NCBI GenBank assembly: GCA_005788065.1
Contig: SXZD01000265.1
Location: forward strand, 1-26,721
Length of the DNA: 26,721 bases
Direction: 5' to 3'
Source of the DNA: Burkholderiales bacterium
Lineage (GTDB): Bacteria; Pseudomonadota; Gammaproteobacteria; Burkholderiales; Burkholderiaceae_B
Below, piece by piece: positions 7,671 to 15,748 of the stretch. The first letter of the stretch is position 1, and the number at the start of each line of letters is the position of its first letter. A model generated the notes under the pieces. It made no database searches, was not told the origin of the DNA, and worked only from the letters and a program-made list of their open reading frames with translations. Both the position numbers and the translations under genes were made by a program.

Positions 7671-8042
7671 GAGCTTGTCCAACTGGCGACGGTCCCGTTT
7701 GGTTGGCCGTGCCTTGATATCCTGAGCCGGCTCGCGCGCCATACGACGATTTTCCGCCCGGGCAGCCCGCGCACTCGCGCTGTCCGGAGTTTCCTCATAG
7801 AGGGTCTGTGCAATGGTCGCAGAGCCGCGCTTATCAGACACCGCTTTGACGACCACTTCTGCCTCATCCCATCCGATGGGTACGATCAGCATGTCCCCCA
7901 CCTTGACGGCCCGTGCCGGCTTTACCCGCTCGCCATTGAGCTTGACGCGTCCGCCGTCCACCGCGTCGGTGGCCAGCGTCCGGGTTTTGAAAAACCGTGC
8001 AGCCCATAAAAATTTATCAATCCGAACCGGCGCATCAGCCAT
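7665..8042 (-). CDS. hslR: S4-domain RNA-binding protein, Hsp15 (HslR) family
   Basis: A 125-residue protein with an S4 RNA-binding domain at the N-terminus: RIDKFLWAARFFKTRTLA (7-24), then GRVKLNGERVKPARAVKVGD. A variable middle follows and the tail is rich in Arg and Lys, as in E. coli Hsp15 (133 residues). Hsp15 binds stalled 50S subunits carrying a nascent chain with peptidyl-tRNA and helps recycle them. A GAAAG stretch lies about 9 bases before the ATG. The gene meets the tlpA-like gene tail to tail and is divergent from the DUF547 gene. Confidence 0.9.
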   Translation of the reverse strand: MADAPVRIDKFLWAARFFKTRTLATDAVDGGRVKLNGERVKPARAVKVGDMLIVPIGWDEAEVVVKAVSDKRGSATIAQTLYEETPDSASARAARAENRRMAREPAQDIKARPTKRDRRQLDKLS

Positions 8043-8078
8043 GCCAAACGTCTTTCAACAAAGGTACCGTAGTGCCCA

Positions 8079-8107
8079 TTGTAATGGCGCTTAGGCTGGC
8101 GTATAAA
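8079..8107 (+). promoter_or_regulatory. Probable sigma70 promoter of the DUF547 gene
   Basis: TTGTAA (8079-8084), a 17-bp spacer and TATAAA (8102-8107), 32 bp upstream of the ATG at 8140. The -35 box lies inside a small palindrome, CCATTGTAATGG (8076-8087), which could be a repressor site. Confidence 0.5.
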
Positions 8108-8139
8108 CGGGACTCTCTCCATTGGTTCACAGGCATGCA

Positions 8140-8958
8140 ATGCACACTCTTTTTCGCCCTCTCCTGACGCTTGTCGTAGTGTTGTTATCCCTGCTTTCGG
8201 TGCCCGCACATGCATTTGACCAACAGCACACCGCATGGACGCAGTTTCTGAAAAAACATGTAACCGTCATCAGCAATGGCAACGCCTCCCAGATCAGCTA
8301 CAAGGGTGCGATGGACGACCGCGCCGCACTGAAGGCCTATCTACAAAGTCTGAGTGACGTGACCCCAGCGCAGTTCGACAGTTTCAGCAAAGCAGAGCAA
8401 CTGGCATTTCTGATCAATGCCTACAACGCCTTCACCGTCGAGAAAATTCTCACGCGCTATCCAAACCTCAAATCAATCCGTGACTTTGGCCGTGTTTTCA
8501 ATGACCCGTGGAAAGACCCGTTCATCCGGTTGCTCGGCAAGGAAATGACCTTGAACGGTATTGAGCACGACACCATCCGCAAACCCGGAGTTTACGACGA
8601 CCCCCGCATTCATTTTGCGGTCAATTGCGCGTCTGTCGGTTGCCCCTCGTTGCGTGAGGAAGCGTACACCGGCCGCCATATCGACCGGCAACTGGAAGAA
8701 CAGGCCACACGTTTTTTGAGCGATCGCAGTCGCAACCGCTACAACGCACAAACCGGCAAACTGGAAGTGTCCAAAATTTTCGACTGGTACAAAGTGGACT
8801 TCACCAGCGGGCTGAAAGGTATCGCATCACGCGAAGCCTATTTCGCCAAATATGCAAACCTGCTGACCGATAACACGGATGATCAAGGCAAAATCAAAGC
8901 AGGCAAAGTGACGATTGATTTTCTGGAATATGACTGGGCCCTGAATGACCGGCGTTAA
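8140..8958 (+). CDS. Secreted DUF547 family protein
   Basis: A 272-residue protein with a clear signal peptide (about 1-25, ending PAHA before FDQ) and then a full-length DUF547 domain. Typical stretches are AEQLAFLINAYNAFTVEKIL, IHFAVNCASVGCPSLREEAY and KIFDWYKVDF. DUF547 proteins are widespread exported proteins with a papain-like fold suggested by conserved Cys and His residues (Cys in NCASVGCP here), but no activity is established. A TTG at 8122 would add six residues; the ATG at 8140 with AGG at 8131-8133 gives a better signal start. It has its own promoter-like boxes and a strong terminator after it, so it is probably monocistronic. Confidence 0.87.
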   Translation: MHTLFRPLLTLVVVLLSLLSVPAHAFDQQHTAWTQFLKKHVTVISNGNASQISYKGAMDDRAALKAYLQSLSDVTPAQFDSFSKAEQLAFLINAYNAFTVEKILTRYPNLKSIRDFGRVFNDPWKDPFIRLLGKEMTLNGIEHDTIRKPGVYDDPRIHFAVNCASVGCPSLREEAYTGRHIDRQLEEQATRFLSDRSRNRYNAQTGKLEVSKIFDWYKVDFTSGLKGIASREAYFAKYANLLTDNTDDQGKIKAGKVTIDFLEYDWALNDRR

Positions 8959-9033
8959 AACCGGCCGTACGTTTGAAAGCGCATCTTCAGAGACATGAAC
9001 AGATGCACGTATGGACAGATAAAAAAACAAATG

Positions 9034-9073
9034 AAAACGCGCTGCAGACTTTTGCCTTGCAGCGCGTTTTTAT
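9034..9073. terminator. Strong bidirectional rho-independent terminator
   Basis: AAAACGCGCTGCA (9034-9046) is perfectly complementary to TGCAGCGCGTTTT (9058-9070), giving a 13-bp stem with an 11-base loop, followed by T-rich sequence on the plus side. On the minus side the stem is followed by TTTT and then GTTTTTTT. It ends transcription of both the DUF547 gene and the hup gene. Confidence 0.93.
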
Positions 9074-9118
9074 TCGACGGGTCTTGAAATCACAGACCCT
9101 GTCAGCCAGTATTGCGGA

Positions 9119-9415
9119 TTACTTGGCTTTTTTCTTGGCGGGCTTGGAAACGGACTCCTTGAAGCCTGCGCCCGGCTTGAACTTGGGCACGGTTGCGGCA
9201 GCAATCTTGATTGCTTCGCCGGTGCGGGGGTTCTTGCCGGTGCGTGCAGCGCGCTTGCTCGACGAGAATGTACCGAAACCCACGAGCGTAACGGAATCAC
9301 CCTTGGCCACTGCGCCAACGATGGCTTGCAGGGTTGCATCGAGTGCACGGCCAGCGGCCGCTTTGGAAATTTCGCTGCCAGCGGCGATTGCTTCGATCAG
9401 TTCAGTCTTGTTCAA
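9119..9415 (-). CDS. hupB: Nucleoid-associated protein HU (HupB type), TTG start
   Basis: A 98-residue histone-like protein. It begins MNKTELIEAIA like E. coli HU and keeps the signature VGFGTFSSSKRAARTGKNPR (DNA-binding arm with the conserved NPxTG region) and AAATVPKFKPGAGFK. A Lys/Ala tail KPAKKKAK is added. HU bends DNA and compacts the nucleoid as a dimer. The start codon is TTG (complement of 9413-9415), preceded at 5 bases by a strong GGAGG. No in-frame ATG would keep the conserved N-terminus, so TTG is the real start. An extended -10 promoter element lies about 70 bp upstream. Confidence 0.95.
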   Translation of the reverse strand: MNKTELIEAIAAGSEISKAAAGRALDATLQAIVGAVAKGDSVTLVGFGTFSSSKRAARTGKNPRTGEAIKIAAATVPKFKPGAGFKESVSKPAKKKAK

Positions 9416-9487
9416 CTTGTCCTCCAGTTTATCTATGCTTCTAATTCAAAATGCCCTTGAACCCGCATGGTTGCCCGGGTCGCGCTG

Positions 9488-9496
9488 ATTATGGCA
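9488..9496 (-). promoter_or_regulatory. Extended -10 element of the hup gene
   Basis: On the minus strand TGCCATAAT reads as an extended -10 (TG, one base, then CATAAT, five of six matches to TATAAT). No good -35 is seen, as is usual for extended -10 promoters. It lies about 70 bp before the TTG start. Confidence 0.45.
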
Positions 9497-9634
9497 GATG
9501 TTTTCAGGCTTGTGGGCGGGTTTTGCGGTGAAGATCTGCTTTTTATGGCAAATTGGTGCCTTCTGGATAAATAGCGGCATGAATGCCCTTCTTTTATCTG
9601 CCCGGACACACGATTCTGATTCGATTGAAGAAAG

Positions 9635-11512
9635 ATGTACCGCCGACCGACAAGCATTTTCCTGATGACACTGCTGACTGCATTCGTGCTGATCACGGGC
9701 ATCAGCATTCATGCCGTCGAAACTGCGCTGACGCATCGGCTTAAACTATCGGATCGCGAGGTTGCACATGCCATGGCCATCGGCTTGTCGCGCAAGGGTG
9801 TGTCGCTTGAAGATGCCCAATCACTCATTGATGCGCATTTTGCGCTGGGCAACTATCAGCGCATACGCTTGCTGACCCACGAAGGCATTGCGCTGTATTC
9901 GCGCGAAAAATTGCTGACGGGTTCGCAATCACCCAAACCGGACACGCGCCTTTTCTGGTTGTGGTCACTCAGCCCCCGCGAACAGTTGCCGGCTGCCACC
10001 GCCGCAGTCAAACAGAACGAACTGGGCATCAGCCATGTATCGGTGCAGTCGGAATTGAGCTTCGATCATCACGCCTCCGAGCTGTGGTTGGCGTACCTGC
10101 TGCTGATTTTTTCGGTCATCGGGGCGACGGGTATTGCAGTGATTGCCATTCACCGGCGCAAAACTGCGCAGACCATCTCGCAACTGGACCATGCCATCGC
10201 ACACCTGCTGGATGCCGATTCACAAACGCTTTCACCGCCTGCGCTACCGCAATTCAAGGACCTGTTTGCCACCACCCGACTGATGACGCAACGCATCCGC
10301 GAACGCAATCTCAGGGCGCTTGAACAGGTCGACGTTCTCAACCGCATGCGACGTACGGATGCAGCCACAGGCCTTCTCAAGCGCGACGCGCTGAGCGCCC
10401 GGCTGGCATCGCTGGCAGCCAATCTCACGCCATCGCAGACAGGTCATGCATTCGTCATCCACCTGTTGAACCTGCAGGCACTAAACATGCAGCAAGGTCG
10501 ACAGCGGGTCGACGGATTGCTGAGCAAACTTGGCAGAGACCTTGCCCGACTGGCCGAGCAGGCAAACCACATGGCATGCGGCCGTATCAACGGTACCGAC
10601 ATTGTCCTGCTGGTCTGCGCCGATTCCGCCATCACTCAGGACCTGAAAGCACGCACCGAAAGCCTGCTGACCGTCTGCGGTATCGAGATACGCATGGATG
10701 ACATCACCTTCGGGCGCAATGAAAAATCGGAGGACATCCTGCTGCGCTGCGAACGCAACCAGACAGGTTCCATCGCACTGGACGATAACCAACCCCAGCG
10801 TGATGCCTGGTATGAAAGACTGACGTGGGGACTGACCCAGCACCATTTTTTCCTGCAGGGCTATCCGGTCATCAATGCAGACAGGCAAGCTGTTCACGTC
10901 GAGCACTATCTGCGCCTGTCCGAGCGAAAGACGGGTACCGTGCATCCGGGCGGTACGCTCATGGCCTGGGCAGAGCATCTGCATCTGGCTGCAGAAATCG
11001 ATCTTGAAGTGGTCAATCTGGCTTTCAATGCCGCTGCGGAGCGCAGCGAGCGCGTCTGCATCAACCTGTCCGCCGCAGCGCTGCTGGACCCTCCGCGACG
11101 CGAAGCCCTGATCCGGGACCTTCAGCAGTCGCCGCGTTACAGCAACCGCATCGACATTGATATTGGAGAGGACTTCGCCGTCAACCATCCGGATCTGCTG
11201 CGGCAATTCATCGCCACCGCCGACACGATGGGCATACGCGTGGGCATCGACCATCTTGATGCACATGCGGGCAGCCTCATGCAACTCAGCGCCAATGGCG
11301 TTCGCTATGTAAAACTCGCCGCCAATGTGACCGTCGACCTTCTGGATGCGCAGACAGGGCGGGAGTGTGCCCGCCTGCTTTCAGAACTGGTTCACTCCGC
11401 ACACGCACTGTCGATGCAGATTTTTGCAGAGAACGTCAGCGAAACGTCCCTGATGCGGGCGTTGTTCGATCTGGGTTTCGACGGGGTCAGCGGCCCGGCT
11501 GCTGCTGTCTGA
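9635..11512 (+). CDS. LapD-like membrane receptor with degenerate GGDEF and EAL domains
   Basis: A 625-residue membrane protein. It has one transmembrane segment at about 8-28, a periplasmic LapD/MoxY-type sensor (about 29-148, with AIGLSRKGVSLEDAQSL and YQRIRLLT), a second segment (about 149-171), a HAMP-like linker, a degenerate GGDEF domain (about 230-385; RxGGDEF is replaced by GRINGTD) and a degenerate EAL domain (about 390-620). In the EAL part the signature reads EHYLRL, DDFG is replaced by DHLD, KxD by KLA, and the final QG by SG. Neither synthesis nor hydrolysis of c-di-GMP is expected. LapD binds c-di-GMP and restrains the protease LapG, keeping an adhesin on the surface. No lapG or adhesin gene is next to it here. 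The start has GAAGAAAG just before the ATG. Confidence 0.82.
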   Translation: MYRRPTSIFLMTLLTAFVLITGISIHAVETALTHRLKLSDREVAHAMAIGLSRKGVSLEDAQSLIDAHFALGNYQRIRLLTHEGIALYSREKLLTGSQSPKPDTRLFWLWSLSPREQLPAATAAVKQNELGISHVSVQSELSFDHHASELWLAYLLLIFSVIGATGIAVIAIHRRKTAQTISQLDHAIAHLLDADSQTLSPPALPQFKDLFATTRLMTQRIRERNLRALEQVDVLNRMRRTDAATGLLKRDALSARLASLAANLTPSQTGHAFVIHLLNLQALNMQQGRQRVDGLLSKLGRDLARLAEQANHMACGRINGTDIVLLVCADSAITQDLKARTESLLTVCGIEIRMDDITFGRNEKSEDILLRCERNQTGSIALDDNQPQRDAWYERLTWGLTQHHFFLQGYPVINADRQAVHVEHYLRLSERKTGTVHPGGTLMAWAEHLHLAAEIDLEVVNLAFNAAAERSERVCINLSAAALLDPPRREALIRDLQQSPRYSNRIDIDIGEDFAVNHPDLLRQFIATADTMGIRVGIDHLDAHAGSLMQLSANGVRYVKLAANVTVDLLDAQTGRECARLLSELVHSAHALSMQIFAENVSETSLMRALFDLGFDGVSGPAAAV

Positions 11513-11606
11513 CCCATGCATCAAAATTGAATCCAAAATCAGTGCATTAGCGGTAGCATCGGGTAATACAGTACTGCCATATTCGGACTATCTCAGAGGA
11601 AACATC

Positions 11607-13058
11607 ATGCGCAAAAAACTCAAGTTGCTCGATTCGGGCTGGCTGACCATGGAAACCCCGCAGACGCCCATGCACGTAGCCGGGCTCATGCTGCTGAAGG
11701 TGCCCGAGGATGCAGGTCCCGACTACATGCAAAACATGCTGCGCTGGATGACAGAATCCAAAGAGGTCTCCGCCCCCTTCAACAAGCGCCTGGCCAGCAT
11801 TCTGCCCATGAACCTGGATGCGTCATGGATGACCGATCAGGACGTGGATCTTGACTATCACATCCGCCACGCCGCGCTGCCCAAGCCGGGTCGCGTGCGC
11901 GAATTGCTGGCCCTGGTGTCGCGCATCCACGCACAGCATATGGACAAGAACCATCCACTGTGGGAGTGCTACCTGATCGAAGGTCTTGAAGGCAACCGCT
12001 TCGCCATCTATTTCAAGATTCACCATTCTCTGGTCGACGGCGTTGCTGGCATGCGCATGGTGCAGTCGCGTCTGGCCCGGTCGCCCCACGAAAAACTGCC
12101 GGCCATGTGGTCTGCTGAATGGGATGAACTCATCAAGAAGCCGGCACGACCCATTTCGTCCGGCAGCAAGGTCAATCCCGCACAGGCAATGTTGGATAAT
12201 CTGAAAGCTGTCGGCTCTGCCGCCATCAAGCTTGCAAAGATGGGAACCACGCCATTGGACAGTAACGTGAAGTCCATCTACAAAGCACCGGCCACCCCCA
12301 TCAACAAGCGCGTATCGCAGGCGCGCCGCTTCGTTGCCCAGTCCTGGAGCCTGGACCGGGTACGCAAGGTGGCCAAGGAATATGACGCAACCATAAACGA
12401 CGTGGTGCTGGAGATGTGCGGCGGGGCACTGCGCGAATACCTGAACACGTATGCAGGTGGTCTCCCGAAGAATTCGCTGGTCGCCAATATTCCGGTGTCC
12501 ATCCGCTCGGCAGACGCGGCCGATGACAATGGCAATGCCATCAGCGCACTGCAGGTCACACTGGGCACCAACATCAAGAGCGCACGCAGCCGTATTGATG
12601 CCATCAAGGAGTCCACTCAGGCGGCCAAGGAGCGCCTGGGCTCAATGAACAAACTCGAAATCAATGCCCACACCGTGCTGTCAAACCTGCCGCTGCTTGC
12701 AGGTCAGGTCAGCGGTCTGGACGGACGCATTCCGGTCTTGTTCAACGTCGTGGTGTCCAACGTTCCCGGTCCACAGGAGACGCTGTACATGAACGGCGCC
12801 GAACTGTTGGCGCTCTACCCGGTGTCGCTGATCTGGCATGGCTATGCCGTGAACATCACGGTGCAGAGCTACAACGGCAACATGGACTTCGGCATCATCG
12901 CTTGTCGCGAATCAGCTCCCAAAGTACAGCGTATGCTTGACTTCCTGGAAAGCACGCTGGTGGAAATCGAAGAAGAATCGCCGGCCCGCAAAACCCGCAG
13001 GAAAGCCGCTAAAGCGGTCGACTCCGCTCAGGACTCCGGCAAGACTGCAGCGGCCTGA
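11607..13058 (+). CDS. Wax ester synthase / diacylglycerol acyltransferase (WS/DGAT)
   Basis: A 483-residue protein of the bifunctional WS/DGAT family. It shows the catalytic HHxxxDG motif (HHSLVDG, residues 139-145), the PLWE motif (117-120), and in the C-terminal half SNVPGPQETLYMNGAEL and the typical ending domain. It is expected to join acyl-CoA to a fatty alcohol or diacylglycerol, making wax esters or triacylglycerol as storage lipid at the inner membrane. A Lys/Ala-rich tail (about 460-483) is extra. The ribosome site is AGAGGAAA before the ATG. The 3' end overlaps the MFS gene on the other strand by 31 bp. The neighbours (hydrolase, PHB genes) support a role in carbon storage. Confidence 0.9.
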   Translation: MRKKLKLLDSGWLTMETPQTPMHVAGLMLLKVPEDAGPDYMQNMLRWMTESKEVSAPFNKRLASILPMNLDASWMTDQDVDLDYHIRHAALPKPGRVRELLALVSRIHAQHMDKNHPLWECYLIEGLEGNRFAIYFKIHHSLVDGVAGMRMVQSRLARSPHEKLPAMWSAEWDELIKKPARPISSGSKVNPAQAMLDNLKAVGSAAIKLAKMGTTPLDSNVKSIYKAPATPINKRVSQARRFVAQSWSLDRVRKVAKEYDATINDVVLEMCGGALREYLNTYAGGLPKNSLVANIPVSIRSADAADDNGNAISALQVTLGTNIKSARSRIDAIKESTQAAKERLGSMNKLEINAHTVLSNLPLLAGQVSGLDGRIPVLFNVVVSNVPGPQETLYMNGAELLALYPVSLIWHGYAVNITVQSYNGNMDFGIIACRESAPKVQRMLDFLESTLVEIEEESPARKTRRKAAKAVDSAQDSGKTAAA

Positions 13059-14260
13059 GATGTCTTGAGCGCTTTAAGCTTCAGTGACAGCAACAGCGCC
13101 ATCGCGATGATGGCGCTGTTCATCAGCACCACCGCCGGCCAACTGCCCGCAGCCCACACCCCGCCTGCCACTGTTCCCAGCACACTGGCACCGAGATAGT
13201 AAAAGGTCAGATACAGGCTGGACGCCAACGCCCTGTCGTCAGTTACCCTGGCACTGACCCACCCACTGGCCACGCTGTGCGCTCCAAAGAAGCCGAAGGT
13301 CAGCAGCGCCATTCCGCAGATGATCATCACCGCATTCGCAGCCAGCGTCATCCACACACCGACCGCCATGACCAGTGGCAACCAGACCAGTACCTCGCCC
13401 TTGCCAAACCGGTCTGCCATGCGACCCGCGCGGGCAGAGCCCAGCATGCCCATCACATACAGGGCATAGATCCCGCACAGGGCTTTGTAATCGTAAGCAT
13501 AGGGCTGCGCAGAGAGCCTGAAGCTGATGTAGTTGTAGACGCTCACGATGCTGCCAGACAGCAGAAAAGCCAACGCAAACAGCGCGAGCAAGCCCGGATC
13601 GGACAACAGTCGCCGCAGCCTTGACCACACAGATGTCGATTCAACGACTGCTTCTGACCCCAAATGTCGGTCAGCCTGCTGCAAACCGGCCAGTACACGG
13701 CCCACATGCGTCACCACCACCAACGCAAAAAGGCCCAGCACGGCAAACGCTTGGCGCCAGTCCATCCACTCCGACAGGCCCAACGCCAGCAAGCGACCGC
13801 TCATGCCACCCATGGCATTGCCAGCGATGTACATGCCCACTGACCGGCCCAAGCGGGATGCATCCACCGACTGCGACAAAAAACCCAGCGCGGTTGCGGG
13901 CAGTGCAGACAACACCATGCCGAACAGCAGACGGAGCAGGACAAAGCCGGAAAAATCATCTGTCAGCAAAACCGCCAGCGACAGCAGGGCGCACGCCAGC
14001 AGACCGCCAATCAGCAGTGGCCGGGGTGCAAAACGCTTGACATAGATGGAGGCGGGAATGAGGCAAAAAGCCATGCCCATCGTGGCTGCAGACAAAGCCT
14101 GACTGGCTACAGCCGGCGCGATGGAGAACTCGGAGACAAAGCGGGGCATGATCGGCTGCACCATGTAGACCAGCATGAACATGGTGAAGCCATACAGAAA
14201 CATCGCACGGCTCAGGGCGCGGTCGTTGACGGCGCTGCCTGAGGGGTGCGATGGCGTCAT
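13028..14260 (-). CDS. Major facilitator superfamily transporter, 12 TM
   Basis: A 410-residue MFS protein with about 12 hydrophobic segments and a central cytoplasmic loop near residues 200-225 (LQQADRHLGSEAVVE). It has the loop 2-3 basic motif (VKRFAPRPLLIGG) and a matching one in the second half (AGRMADRFGKGEV). It resembles YnfM/arabinose-efflux-like permeases; substrate unknown. It starts 4 bases after the alpha/beta hydrolase ends, so the two are one operon and the substrate may be a product of the hydrolase. Its 3' end overlaps the WS/DGAT gene by 31 bp tail to tail. Confidence 0.85.
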   Translation of the reverse strand: MTPSHPSGSAVNDRALSRAMFLYGFTMFMLVYMVQPIMPRFVSEFSIAPAVASQALSAATMGMAFCLIPASIYVKRFAPRPLLIGGLLACALLSLAVLLTDDFSGFVLLRLLFGMVLSALPATALGFLSQSVDASRLGRSVGMYIAGNAMGGMSGRLLALGLSEWMDWRQAFAVLGLFALVVVTHVGRVLAGLQQADRHLGSEAVVESTSVWSRLRRLLSDPGLLALFALAFLLSGSIVSVYNYISFRLSAQPYAYDYKALCGIYALYVMGMLGSARAGRMADRFGKGEVLVWLPLVMAVGVWMTLAANAVMIICGMALLTFGFFGAHSVASGWVSARVTDDRALASSLYLTFYYLGASVLGTVAGGVWAAGSWPAVVLMNSAIIAMALLLSLKLKALKTSQAAAVLPES

Positions 14261-14264
14261 TGCA

Positions 14265-15533
14265 TTATTGCGTCAGTACGGGACGTGTGAGTTGGTCAAG
14301 TTGTTCGCGGATCTTAGCATCGTTGAGCAGGTGCATGTGATGGCGTCCCTCGTATGCAGAGGCCGCCTGTGGCACTGCGTCTGCGGACAGTGAACTTGAA
14401 AGCTGCACCAGTCCATCACCCACTGTTTCGGCAATACCCGGCTGCTCGAATGTACCCACAGTGCTGCCGATCAGATGCACCCGCACGTCGGTGTAACGGC
14501 TGACCGGTGTGGTGCCCAAACCCTGTTCCAGATTGCGAACACCGCGTGAGCGTACACCCAGCACCTTGGAGATGGGGCGGGACAGATCAAACGCATCGAG
14601 CAGCTTTTCGCCTTTGGCTGAAATGCGAGCCAGCGGCGCGCCTTCATGCGGCGAACCGATACACACCAGATCTTCAATCAGACGCATCAATTCCGGCGAC
14701 TTGCGCTGTGCCTCATCGATCAATACCCGGCTGACCAGACCGCCCATGCTATGGCCTACCAGCGTGATGCGCTCAACCTTGACCGGCCACGCAGCCACCA
14801 GCGCTTTCAGTTCGGACATGAGGCGCCGTCCATTGGTGCGAATCTGCAGACCCGTGTTGTAGCGTATATACAGGGCCGTGCGACCTCCCTGCATCTGCAG
14901 GAAATCGCCGTAGGACATGCCGTCATTGTGCTTGGCATACATCCACCAGCAGTCTTCATTGCAGCACAAGCCGTGCACGAAGATCACGAGGTGAGACTGC
15001 GCATCCGGGTACAAACCCGCCAACTCCATGGCGTCGGCTGGCAGCTTCTGGCGGTCTTTGTAAAACCCCATCACCGGCGCCAACTCGTTGCCGCTAGCAG
15101 CCAGTTTGTCGCCCAGCAGCCCACTGGCTGCGCTGGCCACTGCGTCCAGATTGCGGTCAAACCGGTCTGTCTCCGGCTTGAACTGCATCACCGGTGCAGC
15201 CATCTTCAAGCTGAACGCACCCGCTTTGAGCACGCTCCAGCCCACCGCCCGCACAGATCCATAGACAAAATCCGTGATTGCATTGTGTACAGTTGTAACC
15301 GGCTTGGCTGCGGGTCCCAAGGCTGCATTCACCATCGCAATCGGCTTGTCGCTGATGGCACGGTGAAACTCATGTATGCGAGCGGTGGCCTGGTCGAACA
15401 GGTCACCTGCGAGATCGATTGCTGCTGCAGACTTGCGGATTCGCATCTCGCTGTCTGCGTCAGTCGGAGCAGGTGTAGCGGCGGTGACGGCGAACATACC
15501 GGCAGCATTGTCAGGGGTCAGGCTTGCGTTCAT
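14265..15533 (-). CDS. Alpha/beta hydrolase, lipase/esterase-like
   Basis: A 422-residue hydrolase. The N-terminal 175 residues are unfamiliar (Ala-rich, with AAIDLAGDLFDQATARIHEFH). The alpha/beta domain follows: oxyanion loop FVHGLCCNEDCWW (185-197), nucleophile elbow GHSMGG (Ser262) and a likely catalytic His in RHHMHLL near residue 395. The PGAP1/lipase-like sequence suggests an ester or lipid substrate. No signal peptide is clear, so it may act inside the cell. AGGAGA lies just upstream of the ATG. It is followed after 4 bases by the MFS gene and is divergent from the 3-hydroxybutyrate dehydrogenase gene. It may be a triacylglycerol, wax ester or PHB hydrolase, but this is inference. Confidence 0.82.
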   Translation of the reverse strand: MNASLTPDNAAGMFAVTAATPAPTDADSEMRIRKSAAAIDLAGDLFDQATARIHEFHRAISDKPIAMVNAALGPAAKPVTTVHNAITDFVYGSVRAVGWSVLKAGAFSLKMAAPVMQFKPETDRFDRNLDAVASAASGLLGDKLAASGNELAPVMGFYKDRQKLPADAMELAGLYPDAQSHLVIFVHGLCCNEDCWWMYAKHNDGMSYGDFLQMQGGRTALYIRYNTGLQIRTNGRRLMSELKALVAAWPVKVERITLVGHSMGGLVSRVLIDEAQRKSPELMRLIEDLVCIGSPHEGAPLARISAKGEKLLDAFDLSRPISKVLGVRSRGVRNLEQGLGTTPVSRYTDVRVHLIGSTVGTFEQPGIAETVGDGLVQLSSSLSADAVPQAASAYEGRHHMHLLNDAKIREQLDQLTRPVLTQ

Positions 15534-15569
15534 GAGGATGTCTCCTGTTGTTCGGGGTCCGGTTGTTCA

Positions 15570-15620
15570 GAGTTCACCTGAGTTCCGTGTTGATGAAGAT
15601 CATAGTGCACAACTGTTCAC
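15570..15620. promoter_or_regulatory. Candidate operator region between hydrolase and bdh genes
   Basis: A direct repeat GAGTTC (15570-15575 and 15580-15585, one helical turn apart) is followed by an imperfect palindrome GTGCACAACTGTTCAC (15605-15620, symmetric core GTGnACAnnTGTnCAC). It lies in the 215-bp divergent gap and could bind a regulator of both operons. No regulator gene is adjacent. Confidence 0.35.
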
Positions 15621-15748
15621 CAAAAGTCAAGGCTTTTTATTTCTTTTCATTGCCTTTGAAGACATTAACCTAGCGCATTGGTAACAATACCGCTGCATTC
15701 TTTTCACCAAATTGTTTGTGCAGCAGGCGCAAAAAGGAGATTTCAGTC

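Noticed and set aside
8076..8087. CCATTGTAATGG palindrome as a firm operator
   Set aside because: Too short to call alone, and it overlaps the promoter -35; mentioned only within the promoter entry.
10481..11284. 267-codon minus-strand frame
   Set aside because: Antisense to the LapD-like gene and without known motifs.
9635..11512. Active diguanylate cyclase or phosphodiesterase
   Set aside because: GGDEF and EAL signature and metal-binding residues are replaced throughout.
14646..15581. 311-codon open frame on the plus strand
   Set aside because: It lies antisense to the alpha/beta hydrolase, whose catalytic motifs and ribosome site are clear; the translation has no recognisable domain.
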